Assembly (NCBI GenBank): GCA_964547995.1
Contig: CAZJRB010000008.1
Coordinates: forward strand, 43,926 to 107,925
Reading direction: 5' to 3'
Length of the DNA: 64,000 bases
From: CAZJRB01 sp964547995
Lineage (GTDB): Bacteria > Planctomycetota > Planctomycetia > Pirellulales > Thermoguttaceae
Part shown: positions 8,785 to 17,671 of the stretch, piece by piece
Numbering within the stretch: the stretch's first letter is position 1
Layout: every line of letters begins with the position of its first letter
Made by a program: the position numbers and the translations under genes
Notes under the pieces: model-generated
Told to the model about the DNA's origin: nothing
What the model saw: the letters and a program-made list of their open reading frames with translations, nothing else
The model's database searches: none

Positions 8785-8804
8785 GCCCCTGCCGGGGGGC
8801 TTTT
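8785..8804 (+). terminator. Rho-independent terminator after pfkA
   Basis: GCCCC at 8785-8789 pairs with GGGGC at 8796-8800 and is followed by TTTT at 8801-8804, starting two bases after the pfkA stop. Confidence 0.6.
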
Positions 8805-8857
8805 CGGCCGCCACAATAGGGGGCAACCGGTTCCTTTCGGCTCGGATCTGCCGCAAC

Positions 8858-8887
8858 TTGTGTTTTGTTATGTGTGTCGCGCATAAT
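8858..8887 (+). promoter_or_regulatory. Candidate promoter for tonB
   Basis: TTGTGT at 8858-8863 and CATAAT at 8882-8887 are separated by 18 bp. GCATAA at 8881-8886 is repeated in inverted form as TTATGC at 8903-8908, overlapping the start codon. The spacing of that inverted pair does not match a Fur box. Confidence 0.35.
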
Positions 8888-8906
8888 AAGGAACTGAGGA
8901 ATAGTT

Positions 8907-9692
8907 ATGCACTGGCTCGGCAATAACTTGATCCATAACTTGATCCATCTCGGCGCGGCCCACCCGCAGGCAACGGGTTGGAGCACCTCGGCGGTAATCC
9001 ACGCCCTTGGAGTGGCGGCGGTAACGGTTTGGTTGGGGACGACCTTTTTGGAGGGACCGCGTCTGCCGGGACAACAGAACAGCACCCGGGCACAATTGAT
9101 GGCGCGTTGGACGCCTCGCGAGCCGCTGCCCGCCCCGCCGATCGTCGTCGAGATCGCCAAGCCGCAGATTGTCGTACTGCCCAATCAGACCCATTTCGTC
9201 AAGCCGGTATACGAGGAGTCGTCGACCGACGTATCGAAGCCGACGCCGGAAGTGCTGGCCAGGCAGCTTTTGCCCACTGCGGTTGACCGGGTCCTGCCGC
9301 GGAAGCCGCGGTCGGCACGCTGCTGCAAGTGCGAGCCGGTGCCCACACGGCAGGTAGAACGGCAGATGGCGCTGGCATCGCTTCCCGTGCCGGCCAGCGT
9401 CGCAGGCGCGGTGGACCAACTTCCCAGGAAGCTCCTTACGAATCCGGCGCCTCCCTATCCGCCCGATGCATACGAGCGACGGCAGCAGGGTCTGGTTTTG
9501 CTCAAGGTTCAGATCAACGAACACGGCCTGGTCGAGGCCATTTCCGTCTCGGAATCGAGTGGTGTCGCGTCCTTGGACAGGGCAGCTTTGCAGACGGTGC
9601 GTACCTGGCGGTTCGAGCCGGCACGGCATGGCGGCGTGCCCGTCTCTTCTCTGGTTATCGTGCCGATCCGGTTCATGTTCCGGGACCGGTGA
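8907..9692 (+). CDS. tonB: TonB-type energy transducer
   Basis: TonB spans the periplasm and passes proton-motive energy from ExbBD to outer-membrane receptors. A single membrane segment lies around residues 29-46 (AVIHALGVAAVTVWLGTTF). It is followed by a proline-containing linker and a C-terminal TonB domain with NPAPPYPPDAYERRQQGLV, EHGLVEAISVSESSGV and VRTWRFEPAR. The domain order and 261-residue length fit the family. No exbB or exbD is in the window, so those partners must lie elsewhere. A receptor gene follows after 166 bases, and the two are probably used together. Confidence 0.9.
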   Translation: MHWLGNNLIHNLIHLGAAHPQATGWSTSAVIHALGVAAVTVWLGTTFLEGPRLPGQQNSTRAQLMARWTPREPLPAPPIVVEIAKPQIVVLPNQTHFVKPVYEESSTDVSKPTPEVLARQLLPTAVDRVLPRKPRSARCCKCEPVPTRQVERQMALASLPVPASVAGAVDQLPRKLLTNPAPPYPPDAYERRQQGLVLLKVQINEHGLVEAISVSESSGVASLDRAALQTVRTWRFEPARHGGVPVSSLVIVPIRFMFRDR

Positions 9693-9858
9693 CCAGCGAC
9701 ATCTTGCCTGCCTTGCCAAATCGGCAGCCGGAAGCCCCATTGACGCGTGGCAAATGCTCAACTTCAGTCGCTTCTGTAACCGATATAGACCAGATAATCG
9801 GAATATCTTCACTAACCGGAATGTCTTCAGTCCCCTAATTTGGGGGGGCGGGGGGGAA

Positions 9859-12249
9859 ATGCAAAGGACTGCGATTCGGCGTTTGGCAACCGGCCTTATC
9901 GGCGTGCTCTGGGGCCTCACCGCAACGATCACGTTGCGCGCTCAACAGATTGAGGAGCCTGCACCACCGTTCTTGCCGGAGACCGTGGTAATTGCCGAGC
10001 CGGCCTTCGCCCCGGTGATCGGTAGCGAGGCGGTGTTCGGGGACTTAGAGACGGTGTTCGACGCACCCGGCTCCGGGGCGTACCTTGATCAGAGCGCCAT
10101 CACCACGCAATCGTACGATAACGTCGAGAAGGTCTTGACCCTGGTGCCGGGCGTGTACGTGCGGCCTGAAAACGGCTTCGGCCACTTCCCCAGCATCAGC
10201 ATCCGGGGCGTCGACACCACGCGGAGTTCGAAACTGACGATCATGGAAGACGGTATTCTGATCGCTCCGGCCCCCTATTCCGCACCGGCGGTCTACTACT
10301 TCCCGAATGTGGGCCGGATGCACGCGGTCGAGGTGATCAAGGGAGGCTGCCAGATCACGTGCGGCCCGCACACGACCGGAGGCGCGATCAACTTCCTCTC
10401 GACGCCGATCCCCGCGGAGGGCGCTACCTACGGGCGCGCGTTGTACGGATCCTACGGCGAATATCGAATTCACACCTGGCTCGGCGAAACTGCGAACACG
10501 AGTTGGGGACGCACCGGCTACGTGTTGGAGGGCTACCTCCGTGAAAGCGACGGATTCAAGACCATCAATCTCGTGCCCGGAATGCAGTCCTTGAATCCGT
10601 TTACACTGATCGGAAGGACGGCGAACACCGGCTTTACCGACGGCGATGCCCTGCTGAAGGTATTCTGGGAACCGTACACCACGACGTATCAGCGCTGGGA
10701 CGCGAAGGTGTGTTATACGTCCGGCCTGCGGAACGAGACGTACGCCGGTCTGTCGGAGGCGGCGTTTGCCGCCGACCCGTTCCAGCGCTATCCCGCCACG
10801 CAGTTCGACCATTACGAAGGCCAGCACATGGCCAGCTATCTCCGCTATACGATCGGCGATCCGGAAGTCGATTGGCTGTCGGTGACCAATACGGTTTACT
10901 ACAACCGGTTTCACCGCAACTGGTACAAACTGCACGATCTGAGAAGCATCGACGGCATCCCGGGCAATAACATGGACATCGGCTCCGCCTTGGCCGGGGC
11001 CAACGGCGGGATCGGCTTGGATGTATTGGAGGGCCGGCGCGTCGGGAATTGGCGGGTGCGGGCGAACAACCGCGACTACTACTCATACGGCGACGAGATC
11101 ACCCTTAGTGCGGCCTACGAGACGGAACGTGCCACACACGACGTGCTCGCCGGTTTCCGTTTTCACGTCGATGAAATACGCCCGTTCCAACACGACGACC
11201 AGTTCACGATTGACAACCAGGGGTATATCACAAATGTGACGTGGGGTACTCCGGGCTCGCAGCGCAACCGGGAACAGGAAACCCACGCCACGGCCTATTT
11301 CGTCGAAGACGAGATATCGTTCGGCCGGTGGTCGTGGACCCCCGGGATTCGCTTTGAGCACATGCACATGAGCACGGTCGACTACAACGGGACGGGTCAG
11401 ATCTTTACGGCCGATCTCGACCAGGCGGCCGGCGGCGTCGGTGCAACCTACGACGTCTCCGACGAGCTGAAGCTGCTGGCCGGTTTTTACCGCGGCTTCT
11501 CGCCGCCCAGCCCGCGCGGCGCCACCGGGCAGGGAACCGGACCAGGAGGAACCGTCGGGCCGGGACTGCACCCGGAAACAAGCTCCGCCTCCGAGTTCGG
11601 CTTTCGCTACCTCAACCCCGAGCGATGGTTCGGCACCCAGTTGATCGCGTTCTACACGCACTTCTGCGACCTCATCGTCGAGGACATTCAAGCGATAGGG
11701 CCGGGCACCGGTAACGACGAGAATATAGGAAAAGCGTTTGCTTCGGGTGTGGAGTTTACTATTCAGTACGATGCCGGGTTGGACCGCAACTGGGGGTTCG
11801 GCAACCCGTGGTTTCTGGTCGCCACGTACACCAACGCCAGGCTGCTGAACGACGTCAACTCCACGAATCCTGAATCACTCTATGTGGGTGGAAAAGCGGG
11901 AAACTGGCTGCCCTACATTCCCGAATGGATGTTCACCCTGGGAACGGGCGTCGAGTTCGAGCGGGTCGGGATGAACATCCGGGGCATTTACGTCGACGAT
12001 GCGTACTGCACCGCCAGCAACACGACAAGCCTAAGGCGCCCGGACGGCACCCCCGATTCGCGCTTCGGCAAGACCGATTCCTACTTCGTCTGGGATCTTG
12101 CCCTGTATGCCATGCTCGGCGAGCAGTTGAAACTATACGGCGGAATGCACAACATCTTTGACAATCGTTACATTTCTTCCCGTCATCCGTACGGCCCGCG
12201 TCCCGGCGCTCCCTTCTTCGCGTACATGGGACTCGAAGGCATGTACTAA
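9859..12249 (+). CDS. TonB-dependent outer-membrane receptor, FecA-like
   Basis: The 796-residue protein starts with a signal peptide (RRLATGLIGVLWGLTATITL to about residue 27). The N-terminal plug contains GVYVRPENGFGHFPSISIRG and LTIMEDGILIAPAPYSAP, the pattern of the ferric-citrate receptor FecA and its relatives. EVIKGGCQITCGPHTTGGAI resembles the usual EVLRGP box, with two extra cysteines. A large barrel follows, ending in an aromatic C-terminus. The start at ATG 9859 follows a G-rich stretch; the frame is open upstream but would lack a leader. The substrate is probably a ferric chelate, an inference from FecA resemblance and the adjacent tonB. Confidence 0.9.
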   Translation: MQRTAIRRLATGLIGVLWGLTATITLRAQQIEEPAPPFLPETVVIAEPAFAPVIGSEAVFGDLETVFDAPGSGAYLDQSAITTQSYDNVEKVLTLVPGVYVRPENGFGHFPSISIRGVDTTRSSKLTIMEDGILIAPAPYSAPAVYYFPNVGRMHAVEVIKGGCQITCGPHTTGGAINFLSTPIPAEGATYGRALYGSYGEYRIHTWLGETANTSWGRTGYVLEGYLRESDGFKTINLVPGMQSLNPFTLIGRTANTGFTDGDALLKVFWEPYTTTYQRWDAKVCYTSGLRNETYAGLSEAAFAADPFQRYPATQFDHYEGQHMASYLRYTIGDPEVDWLSVTNTVYYNRFHRNWYKLHDLRSIDGIPGNNMDIGSALAGANGGIGLDVLEGRRVGNWRVRANNRDYYSYGDEITLSAAYETERATHDVLAGFRFHVDEIRPFQHDDQFTIDNQGYITNVTWGTPGSQRNREQETHATAYFVEDEISFGRWSWTPGIRFEHMHMSTVDYNGTGQIFTADLDQAAGGVGATYDVSDELKLLAGFYRGFSPPSPRGATGQGTGPGGTVGPGLHPETSSASEFGFRYLNPERWFGTQLIAFYTHFCDLIVEDIQAIGPGTGNDENIGKAFASGVEFTIQYDAGLDRNWGFGNPWFLVATYTNARLLNDVNSTNPESLYVGGKAGNWLPYIPEWMFTLGTGVEFERVGMNIRGIYVDDAYCTASNTTSLRRPDGTPDSRFGKTDSYFVWDLALYAMLGEQLKLYGGMHNIFDNRYISSRHPYGPRPGAPFFAYMGLEGMY

Positions 12250-12271
12250 GACCACGGCGAGCAGTGATTCG

Positions 12272-12297
12272 GCGCGACCAACGGTCGCGGCTTTCTT
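12272..12297. terminator. GCGACC-GGTCGC hairpin after the receptor gene
   Basis: CGCGACC pairs with GGTCGCG across a three-base loop and is followed by GCTTTCTT. This is one copy of a dispersed family that also forms the arms of the inverted repeat at 59592-59677. It lies 23 bases after the receptor stop and could end that transcript. Confidence 0.5.
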
Positions 12298-12381
12298 GGG
12301 AGCGGCTTCCGTATCATTGTTTGGCGCGTTTGTGGTATCATGTAGGGGAGTCCTTGCCCCTTTGTGCCAGGGAAGCAGACC

Positions 12382-13713
12382 GTGCCCCAGCCCCGACTGA
12401 TGCTCTTTCGATTCTGCCTCTACGGGTTCCTCAAGAACCAGCAGTACTACGACCCGTTCTTGATCCTGGCCTTTCGGCAGAAAGATCTCTCGTTCGCGAT
12501 GATCGGGATACTGATCGGTTTTCGCGAGATCTGCATCAACCTGATGGAGATTCCGGCCGGGGCGGTGGCCGACGTGCTGGGCCGGCGGCGGTCGATGATC
12601 GCCTCGTTTCTCGCCTACATCGGATCGTTTATTGTCTTCGGCGCCTATGTCGGGTCACTTACGATCTTCGGCCTCAGTGTGCCCTTCTGGATGCTCTTTG
12701 CGGCGATGTTCCTTTTCGCCGTCGGCGAGGCGTTCCGGACCGGAACACACAAGGCCATCATCTTCGACTGGCTCGAACGGCAGGGCCGAGTGTCCGAGAA
12801 GACGAGCGTCTACGGCCGGACGCGGTCGTGGAGCAAGCTCGGCTCGGCGGTCAGTGTCGTTATTGCAACGGGATTGGTGTTCTCGACGGAACAGTACTGG
12901 GCCGTCTTCCTTGTTTGCATCATTCCGTACTCGATGAACGTCGTTAATTTCCTGACCTACCCGTCGTATCTCGACGGCCCGCGTCAGCGGGAGGAGCACT
13001 CGGGCGGGCTCGTTCGGACGGTCTTTTCGGCCGTTGGGCAGAGTCTCCGCCACCGCCCGCTGCGACGGCTTCTGATCGAGTCGATGGGCTACGAGGGATT
13101 GTACAAGTCGTGCAAGGACTACGTTCAGCCGGTAATCAAGGCCGCGTGTCTTTCCTTGCCGGTTATGGCGGCACTGGCCGATCGCCGGCAGTGGGCGGAG
13201 TCGCAGCAGGTGGCGATTGCCGTCGGGGCGGTTTACTTCGTGCTCTACTTGCTGGGCAGTTTCGCGTCGCGCGGGGCGGGCAGCTTTGCCAAGGGGTCGG
13301 GCGGCGAAGACCGGGCCGCCCGCGTCCTCTGGCTGTCCGATCTGACGGCCTTCACGCTCATGGCCGCCGGCATCTACGCGGGCCTCTTCTACCCGGGGCT
13401 GGCGGTGCTTTCAATCGTCGCGTTCGTGCTGCTGGCGGTGTTTCAGAACTTGTGGCGGCCGATCCTCATCGGTCGCGTGGCGTCCCACGCCGATTCCGAT
13501 CAGATGGGGACGATCCTCAGCATCGAATCGCAGGCCAAGAGCCTGTTCGTGGCGATCATCGCCCCGCTTCTGGGATGGTCGGTTGACCTGATCACCCGCT
13601 ACGACGAGGGCCTTCGCTTCATGCCGATCGCGGTGTTGGGGATCGCCGTTTCGGCCGTGATATTGTTGATTGGCCCCCGCTCGGATTCCGTACCCGCGAC
13701 GATTCCGGAGTAG
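12382..13713 (+). CDS. Major facilitator superfamily transporter
   Basis: This 443-residue protein has about ten to twelve hydrophobic segments. The loop after the second segment reads AVADVLGRRRSM, which is the MFS motif A (G-x-x-x-D-R-x-G-R-R) in a close form. GEAFRTGTHKAIIFDWLERQ is shared with planctomycete drug-efflux-like MFS proteins. The preferred start is GTG 12382, six bases after AGGGAAG (12369-12375); ATG 12400 and GTG 12364 are alternatives. It follows the FecA-like receptor, so uptake or export of a siderophore is possible, but nothing in the sequence fixes the substrate. Confidence 0.88.
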   Translation: MPQPRLMLFRFCLYGFLKNQQYYDPFLILAFRQKDLSFAMIGILIGFREICINLMEIPAGAVADVLGRRRSMIASFLAYIGSFIVFGAYVGSLTIFGLSVPFWMLFAAMFLFAVGEAFRTGTHKAIIFDWLERQGRVSEKTSVYGRTRSWSKLGSAVSVVIATGLVFSTEQYWAVFLVCIIPYSMNVVNFLTYPSYLDGPRQREEHSGGLVRTVFSAVGQSLRHRPLRRLLIESMGYEGLYKSCKDYVQPVIKAACLSLPVMAALADRRQWAESQQVAIAVGAVYFVLYLLGSFASRGAGSFAKGSGGEDRAARVLWLSDLTAFTLMAAGIYAGLFYPGLAVLSIVAFVLLAVFQNLWRPILIGRVASHADSDQMGTILSIESQAKSLFVAIIAPLLGWSVDLITRYDEGLRFMPIAVLGIAVSAVILLIGPRSDSVPATIPE

Positions 13714-13759
13714 CGTTGTGGCCGCATCCCGCGGCCAAAGGTCGCGGCTTTGTAGAAAC

Positions 13760-14455
13760 TCATTTGAAACGGACGGCTTGCCAGCCGTCGGGTGCTCTTT
13801 CTACGAACAACACGATTTTTCTGCCGCGGTAGTTGGGCCGGAGGTGCTTGCCAATGTCGACGTTGCCGTCGCCCAGGACTTCGTCCGAGCCGACGACGCG
13901 AATCTCGTCGACGCCGCGCCGGAACAACATCGCGACGTCCTGCACCCCGGCGAGGTCGTTGGGATAGTTGCCGAGATTGACGACTCGGCCGTCGTTTCCC
14001 CCGGCCACCAGTCCGACGGCCGCCAGGGCGCCGATAACTCCGTCTTCGGTGCCGCCGAGGCCCTCGAGGTAGACGGCGTGTTCGGCGGCCAGTTCGCGGG
14101 CGGCCTGCTGGGAGACAACGTCCCGCTGGCATCGGCGGCCGAACTCGACCACCTCCGGCGGCACCCGTTCGGTGATGCACAGTCCCGGGTCACTCCCCTC
14201 GACGAACCAATCGCGGATCGCGCGGCGAAGCAACTCGCGCAGCCCGTCGATCGAAGCGGCGCCGCGCGGCTCGAACAGAATTGACGCCGAGCCGTTCTTG
14301 TTGGTGTAGGGCACGCGGGGGTCGAACAACAACTGGTGGCGGACGGCCATGATGCTGCGGAACTCGCCGGCGGCGTTGCGGACCATCGACTGGGCGAGCT
14401 TGTTGGTGCCGGGGCTGCCGATCACGTCGGTGTCGTCGATGCCGACGTAGATCAC
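13760..14455 (-). CDS. TiaS-like domain protein (IDDTD family)
   Basis: The N-terminus IYVGIDDTDVIGSPGTNKLA matches the start of archaeal tRNA(Ile2) agmatidine synthetase TiaS, whose first domain phosphorylates the target cytidine. The protein is only 231 residues long, so the zinc-ribbon and OB-type domains of TiaS are missing. The start is GTG 14455, with GGAG eight bases upstream, overlapping the stop of the membrane-protein gene (GTGA). Bacteria normally make lysidine with TilS, so a role in tRNA modification is not assumed. The link with a membrane protein hints at another use of the domain. Confidence 0.65.
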   Translation of the reverse strand: MIYVGIDDTDVIGSPGTNKLAQSMVRNAAGEFRSIMAVRHQLLFDPRVPYTNKNGSASILFEPRGAASIDGLRELLRRAIRDWFVEGSDPGLCITERVPPEVVEFGRRCQRDVVSQQAARELAAEHAVYLEGLGGTEDGVIGALAAVGLVAGGNDGRVVNLGNYPNDLAGVQDVAMLFRRGVDEIRVVGSDEVLGDGNVDIGKHLRPNYRGRKIVLFVERAPDGWQAVRFK

Positions 14456-15114
14456 GGCGCCGCTCCGTTGCCGGGGTCTGCTTTGCCGGCGTCGCCGAAC
14501 CGGAACCAGACGGCCGCGCTGATCGCGCCGGCCAGCAGCCCGCACAGGGCGTAGGTGACCGCCGCGTATTGCCACCAGAAGGCCAACGGTTTTCCGGTGA
14601 GTCCCGGCCCCAGCAGAAGCTTTGCCCCAGCGCGGATCAGGAAAGCCGCCATGTTGGCGGCCAGTCCGGCCAGCATGAGTCGGGCGTAGATTCCCCGCCC
14701 GGATTGGGCGCCACTCAACGCCGTGTCGATGAGGATGCCCGTCAGCGCCAGGCTTGTCAAAGCGCCGAACCCGATTCCCGTCCTTCCCAAAAGGCAGAAG
14801 AGGCCGGCCGAGCCCATCGCGCTGAATCCCATCAGCGACGCCGCTCCGCGCCTCGGTACCAGCGCCAACCCGAATATCATGGGGAAGACAACGAGGACGA
14901 TATTGTGGCCCGGGACACCCAGTCCGAATTTGACAAACGCCGAGAGTGCCGCGGCGCAGACACCCAGCAACAGCAGCGTGCCCAACTCGACGGCAGAAAT
15001 CGCCCGGTCCAGTGCGGAAACGGCCCGCAGCCGGTCGGAACTCATCAGGCCCTCATGAAGGGTCAGGATCGACGCAAACATGGTCCAGCCATTTCCCTCC
15101 GCAGTGGAGTACAC
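14452..15114 (-). CDS. Six-helix integral membrane protein of unknown function
   Basis: Six hydrophobic segments can be read, for example ELGTLLLLGVCAAALSAFV, NIVLVVFPMIFGLALV and QYAAVTYALCGLLAGAISAA. The size (220 residues or slightly less) and helix count resemble ECF-transporter S components, but no substrate signature is visible. Translation may start at the ATG at 15114 or at internal methionines (before FASILTL or SSDRLRA). The stop overlaps the GTG of the TiaS-like gene by four bases, so the two proteins are very likely co-translated. Confidence 0.75.
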   Translation of the reverse strand: MYSTAEGNGWTMFASILTLHEGLMSSDRLRAVSALDRAISAVELGTLLLLGVCAAALSAFVKFGLGVPGHNIVLVVFPMIFGLALVPRRGAASLMGFSAMGSAGLFCLLGRTGIGFGALTSLALTGILIDTALSGAQSGRGIYARLMLAGLAANMAAFLIRAGAKLLLGPGLTGKPLAFWWQYAAVTYALCGLLAGAISAAVWFRFGDAGKADPGNGAAP

Positions 15115-15339
15115 GATTGAGCTATGCTGACAGCACCTAAAAGCGGGGCAAGCTGCTCAGCAGCATTATTATACCAGGACACGTGCCTTACTCAAGGGAG
15201 GGCCTTTCCCAGGCGGAACGTTAGGTAAGGAGATAGTATTGTGGCATGCTTCCCCCACGAAAAGACGAAGCCGGTAAGACCTCATGCCGAAGTATATAGA
15301 AGGGCCTACAATCCGGAAATTCGTTACAGTCTGAGCAGA

Positions 15340-17541
15340 ATGACTGTTTTCCACCCACGCGTACTCTTCTTGGCTTTGGTTGTAGCACTCGCGGCAACGG
15401 GGTTCGCGGCGGTGTACGCCCAGGAGGCGGTGCGGGAAGATCGAGACCGCCCCCCCATGTTGCCGGAAGTTGTGGTGACCGCCGAGGCGCCGCAACCCGG
15501 CGCCGAATCAGCGGACGGGCCGTCCGACTTTCCCTTCACGTCACCGCTGGTCGACGGCTATCTGTCCCCCAGCACGACAACGGGCACGAAGATCAACGTA
15601 CCGCAGATCGACTTCCCGGGCTCGGTCGAGACGATCACGCGGGACATCATCGATGACCAGGAGGGGATGAAGTTCTTCGACGTGACGCACAACGTCAGCG
15701 GTGTCTACCTGGACGACGGGGCGGGCGGCATCCACGACAGCATCATCGTTCGCGGTTTCACGATCGAGGGCAACAGCAGCGACTTCCGCAAGAACGGTTT
15801 CCGCGACAACAGCCGCGTCCAGCGCGACATGGCGAACATCCAGCGGATCGAGATCCTCAAGGGGGCCGCCTCGGTGCTGTACGGCGCCAGCGGGCAACCC
15901 TACGGGGTCGTGAACTTCATTACGAAGAAGCCGCTCGATTTTTACTACCGCGAGCCGAGGGTCCAATTCGGCTCCTGGGACAACTATCGATTCACGTTTG
16001 ACACGACGGGGCCTTACAACGGCGACCCGGGCGCACTGTACCGCGCGAATTTCGCCGTGCAGGACTCCGGGAGCTTTCGCAATTTCGTCTACACGACCCG
16101 GTTTTTCATTTCGCCGGTGGTCACGTACCGGCTCGACCCGGACACGACGCTGACGTTCGAGACGGAATGGTTGCACGACCGGCGGATGCCGGACCGGGGC
16201 ATCCCGTATTACAACAACAGCTTCCAGAACGTGCCCATCAGCATGTTCACAGGCGAGTCGTATAACCGGAACCGGGTGGACGACGGCCAGGTGGGTATCT
16301 TTCTGAACCGCTGGGCTTACAGCGATCTGGCGTGGCGGGCGGGCTACGTCTCGAATTGGAGCGACGAATCGCGGTACGTGGTCGAGGGCCGGGGCGACAG
16401 GGTGCGAGATCCCAACACCAACCCACATATTAGACGGCGGCTCAAGGACGACCACACCGTCGATAGCGACCACTTCTTCATCGGCGACGTCATGCGCGAC
16501 TTCTACACCGGACGGATCGAGCACCATCTCGTTTACGGCACCGAGTTGGGAACCAGCATCCGCCACAAGAAGGAAGACTCGCGCACCAACGGCGTCAGCG
16601 ATTTCTACCTTGCCGCTCCCGTCTACGGCGATCCTCAGCCACCGCCCAACCGGCACCGCGATAACGACGTCCAGAACAACCAGTACGGGATCTACGCCCA
16701 GGACCTGATCGACGTTGCGCCGAGATTGAAGGCGTTGGCCGGCGTGCGGTGGGACGCGTACAACGGGCGGAATTACGACACGCGGCGACTGCCAGCCCAA
16801 CGGCTTCTGTACGTCAACGAGCACGTCTGGAGCCCCCGGTTCGGGCTCGTCTTGCAGCCGATCGAGGACGTGTTCTCGATCTATACCGGCTACAGCAAGT
16901 CGTTCGAGCCCCAGGTCGGCGTTTCCAGGCTTGGCACGCCGTTTGTGCCCGAGACCGGCGAAATGTACGAGGTCGGCGTCAAGCTGGATTTGCTCGACGG
17001 TCAACTCTTTATCAACATTGCCGGGTTCGACACGTTCCGCGAGAACATGCTGGTAACCGACGTGCTCGATCCCGACTACGACATCCAAATCGGCGAGGCC
17101 GAGAGTAAGGGGGGCGAGTTCGACATGGTCGGCCGGCTCACCGACCGCTGGAGTATCGTCGCCAACTGCGCCTACATCGACGTGCGAATTACCCAGGACG
17201 ACGACGGCACTCTGGTGGACCACCGGCTGCCGAACGTGCCGTACTTCGGCGCGAGCGTGTGGACCCGGTACAACTTCATTCAGGACTACGACCGCACGTT
17301 CGGTGCGGCGGTCGGGGTCATCTACCGCGGCTTCCGGCAGGGCGACGTTGAGAACACGTATCAGTTGCCGGGCTACACCCGGTGGGACGCCGGGGTTTAC
17401 TATGACTACGGGCGTTGGGAGTTCGCCTTGGTTGCGGAAAACCTGCTCGACGAGTTCTACATCGCCGCCGGCAAGGGGCAGGTGTCCAACATCCCCGGCG
17501 CCCCGTTCAACGTGATCGGGTCGGCTTGCCTGGTATACTGA
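15340..17541 (+). CDS. TonB-dependent siderophore receptor
   Basis: A signal peptide (VLFLALVVALAATGFAAVYA) precedes the segment EVVVTAEAP. The plug has VSGVYLDDGAGGIHDSIIVRG and RIEILKGAASVLYGASGQPYG with VVNFITKKP, the typical plug of FhuE/FpvA-type siderophore receptors. The remaining 550 residues form the barrel, ending near AENLLDEFYIAAGKGQ. ATG 15340 places the leader at the N-terminus; the open frame to 15241 would not. The 733-residue length is normal. It differs from the FecA-like receptor at 9859, so the locus carries two receptor classes. No Fur box or riboswitch was recognised upstream. Confidence 0.9.
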   Translation: MTVFHPRVLFLALVVALAATGFAAVYAQEAVREDRDRPPMLPEVVVTAEAPQPGAESADGPSDFPFTSPLVDGYLSPSTTTGTKINVPQIDFPGSVETITRDIIDDQEGMKFFDVTHNVSGVYLDDGAGGIHDSIIVRGFTIEGNSSDFRKNGFRDNSRVQRDMANIQRIEILKGAASVLYGASGQPYGVVNFITKKPLDFYYREPRVQFGSWDNYRFTFDTTGPYNGDPGALYRANFAVQDSGSFRNFVYTTRFFISPVVTYRLDPDTTLTFETEWLHDRRMPDRGIPYYNNSFQNVPISMFTGESYNRNRVDDGQVGIFLNRWAYSDLAWRAGYVSNWSDESRYVVEGRGDRVRDPNTNPHIRRRLKDDHTVDSDHFFIGDVMRDFYTGRIEHHLVYGTELGTSIRHKKEDSRTNGVSDFYLAAPVYGDPQPPPNRHRDNDVQNNQYGIYAQDLIDVAPRLKALAGVRWDAYNGRNYDTRRLPAQRLLYVNEHVWSPRFGLVLQPIEDVFSIYTGYSKSFEPQVGVSRLGTPFVPETGEMYEVGVKLDLLDGQLFINIAGFDTFRENMLVTDVLDPDYDIQIGEAESKGGEFDMVGRLTDRWSIVANCAYIDVRITQDDDGTLVDHRLPNVPYFGASVWTRYNFIQDYDRTFGAAVGVIYRGFRQGDVENTYQLPGYTRWDAGVYYDYGRWEFALVAENLLDEFYIAAGKGQVSNIPGAPFNVIGSACLVY

Positions 17542-17548
17542 CACGAAC

Positions 17549-17560
17549 CCTGGTATACTG
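17549..17560 (+). promoter_or_regulatory. Duplicated extended -10 element
   Basis: CCTGGTATACTG occurs at 17529-17540 (overlapping the receptor stop) and again at 17549-17560. TGGTATACT fits an extended -10 box (TGnTATAAT type). It probably serves the gene at 17672; no good -35 is visible. Confidence 0.3.
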
Positions 17561-17671
17561 GCGCAAATGGGCTTATGGCCGCCCTCGGCCGCAGCCGAGC
17601 GAGGCGGCTGGCCGACCATCTTCGTGAAGACGTCTACGATATTTCGCGTTATCCGTGCCGGGAGATGCAAG

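Noticed and set aside
9792..9810. Fur-box-like AGATAATCGGAATATCT upstream of the FecA-like receptor
   Set aside because: The inverted arms are only five bases and the match to the Fur consensus is partial, so it is too weak to annotate.
15115..15339. Cobalamin riboswitch or Fur box upstream of the second receptor
   Set aside because: No B12 box and no 19-bp Fur-type palindrome were found in the leader.
15541..17670. A 709-codon open frame on the minus strand opposite the second TonB-dependent receptor
   Set aside because: The plus strand encodes a clear receptor with leader, plug and barrel. High GC removes stop codons from the antisense frame, and its text has no domain character.
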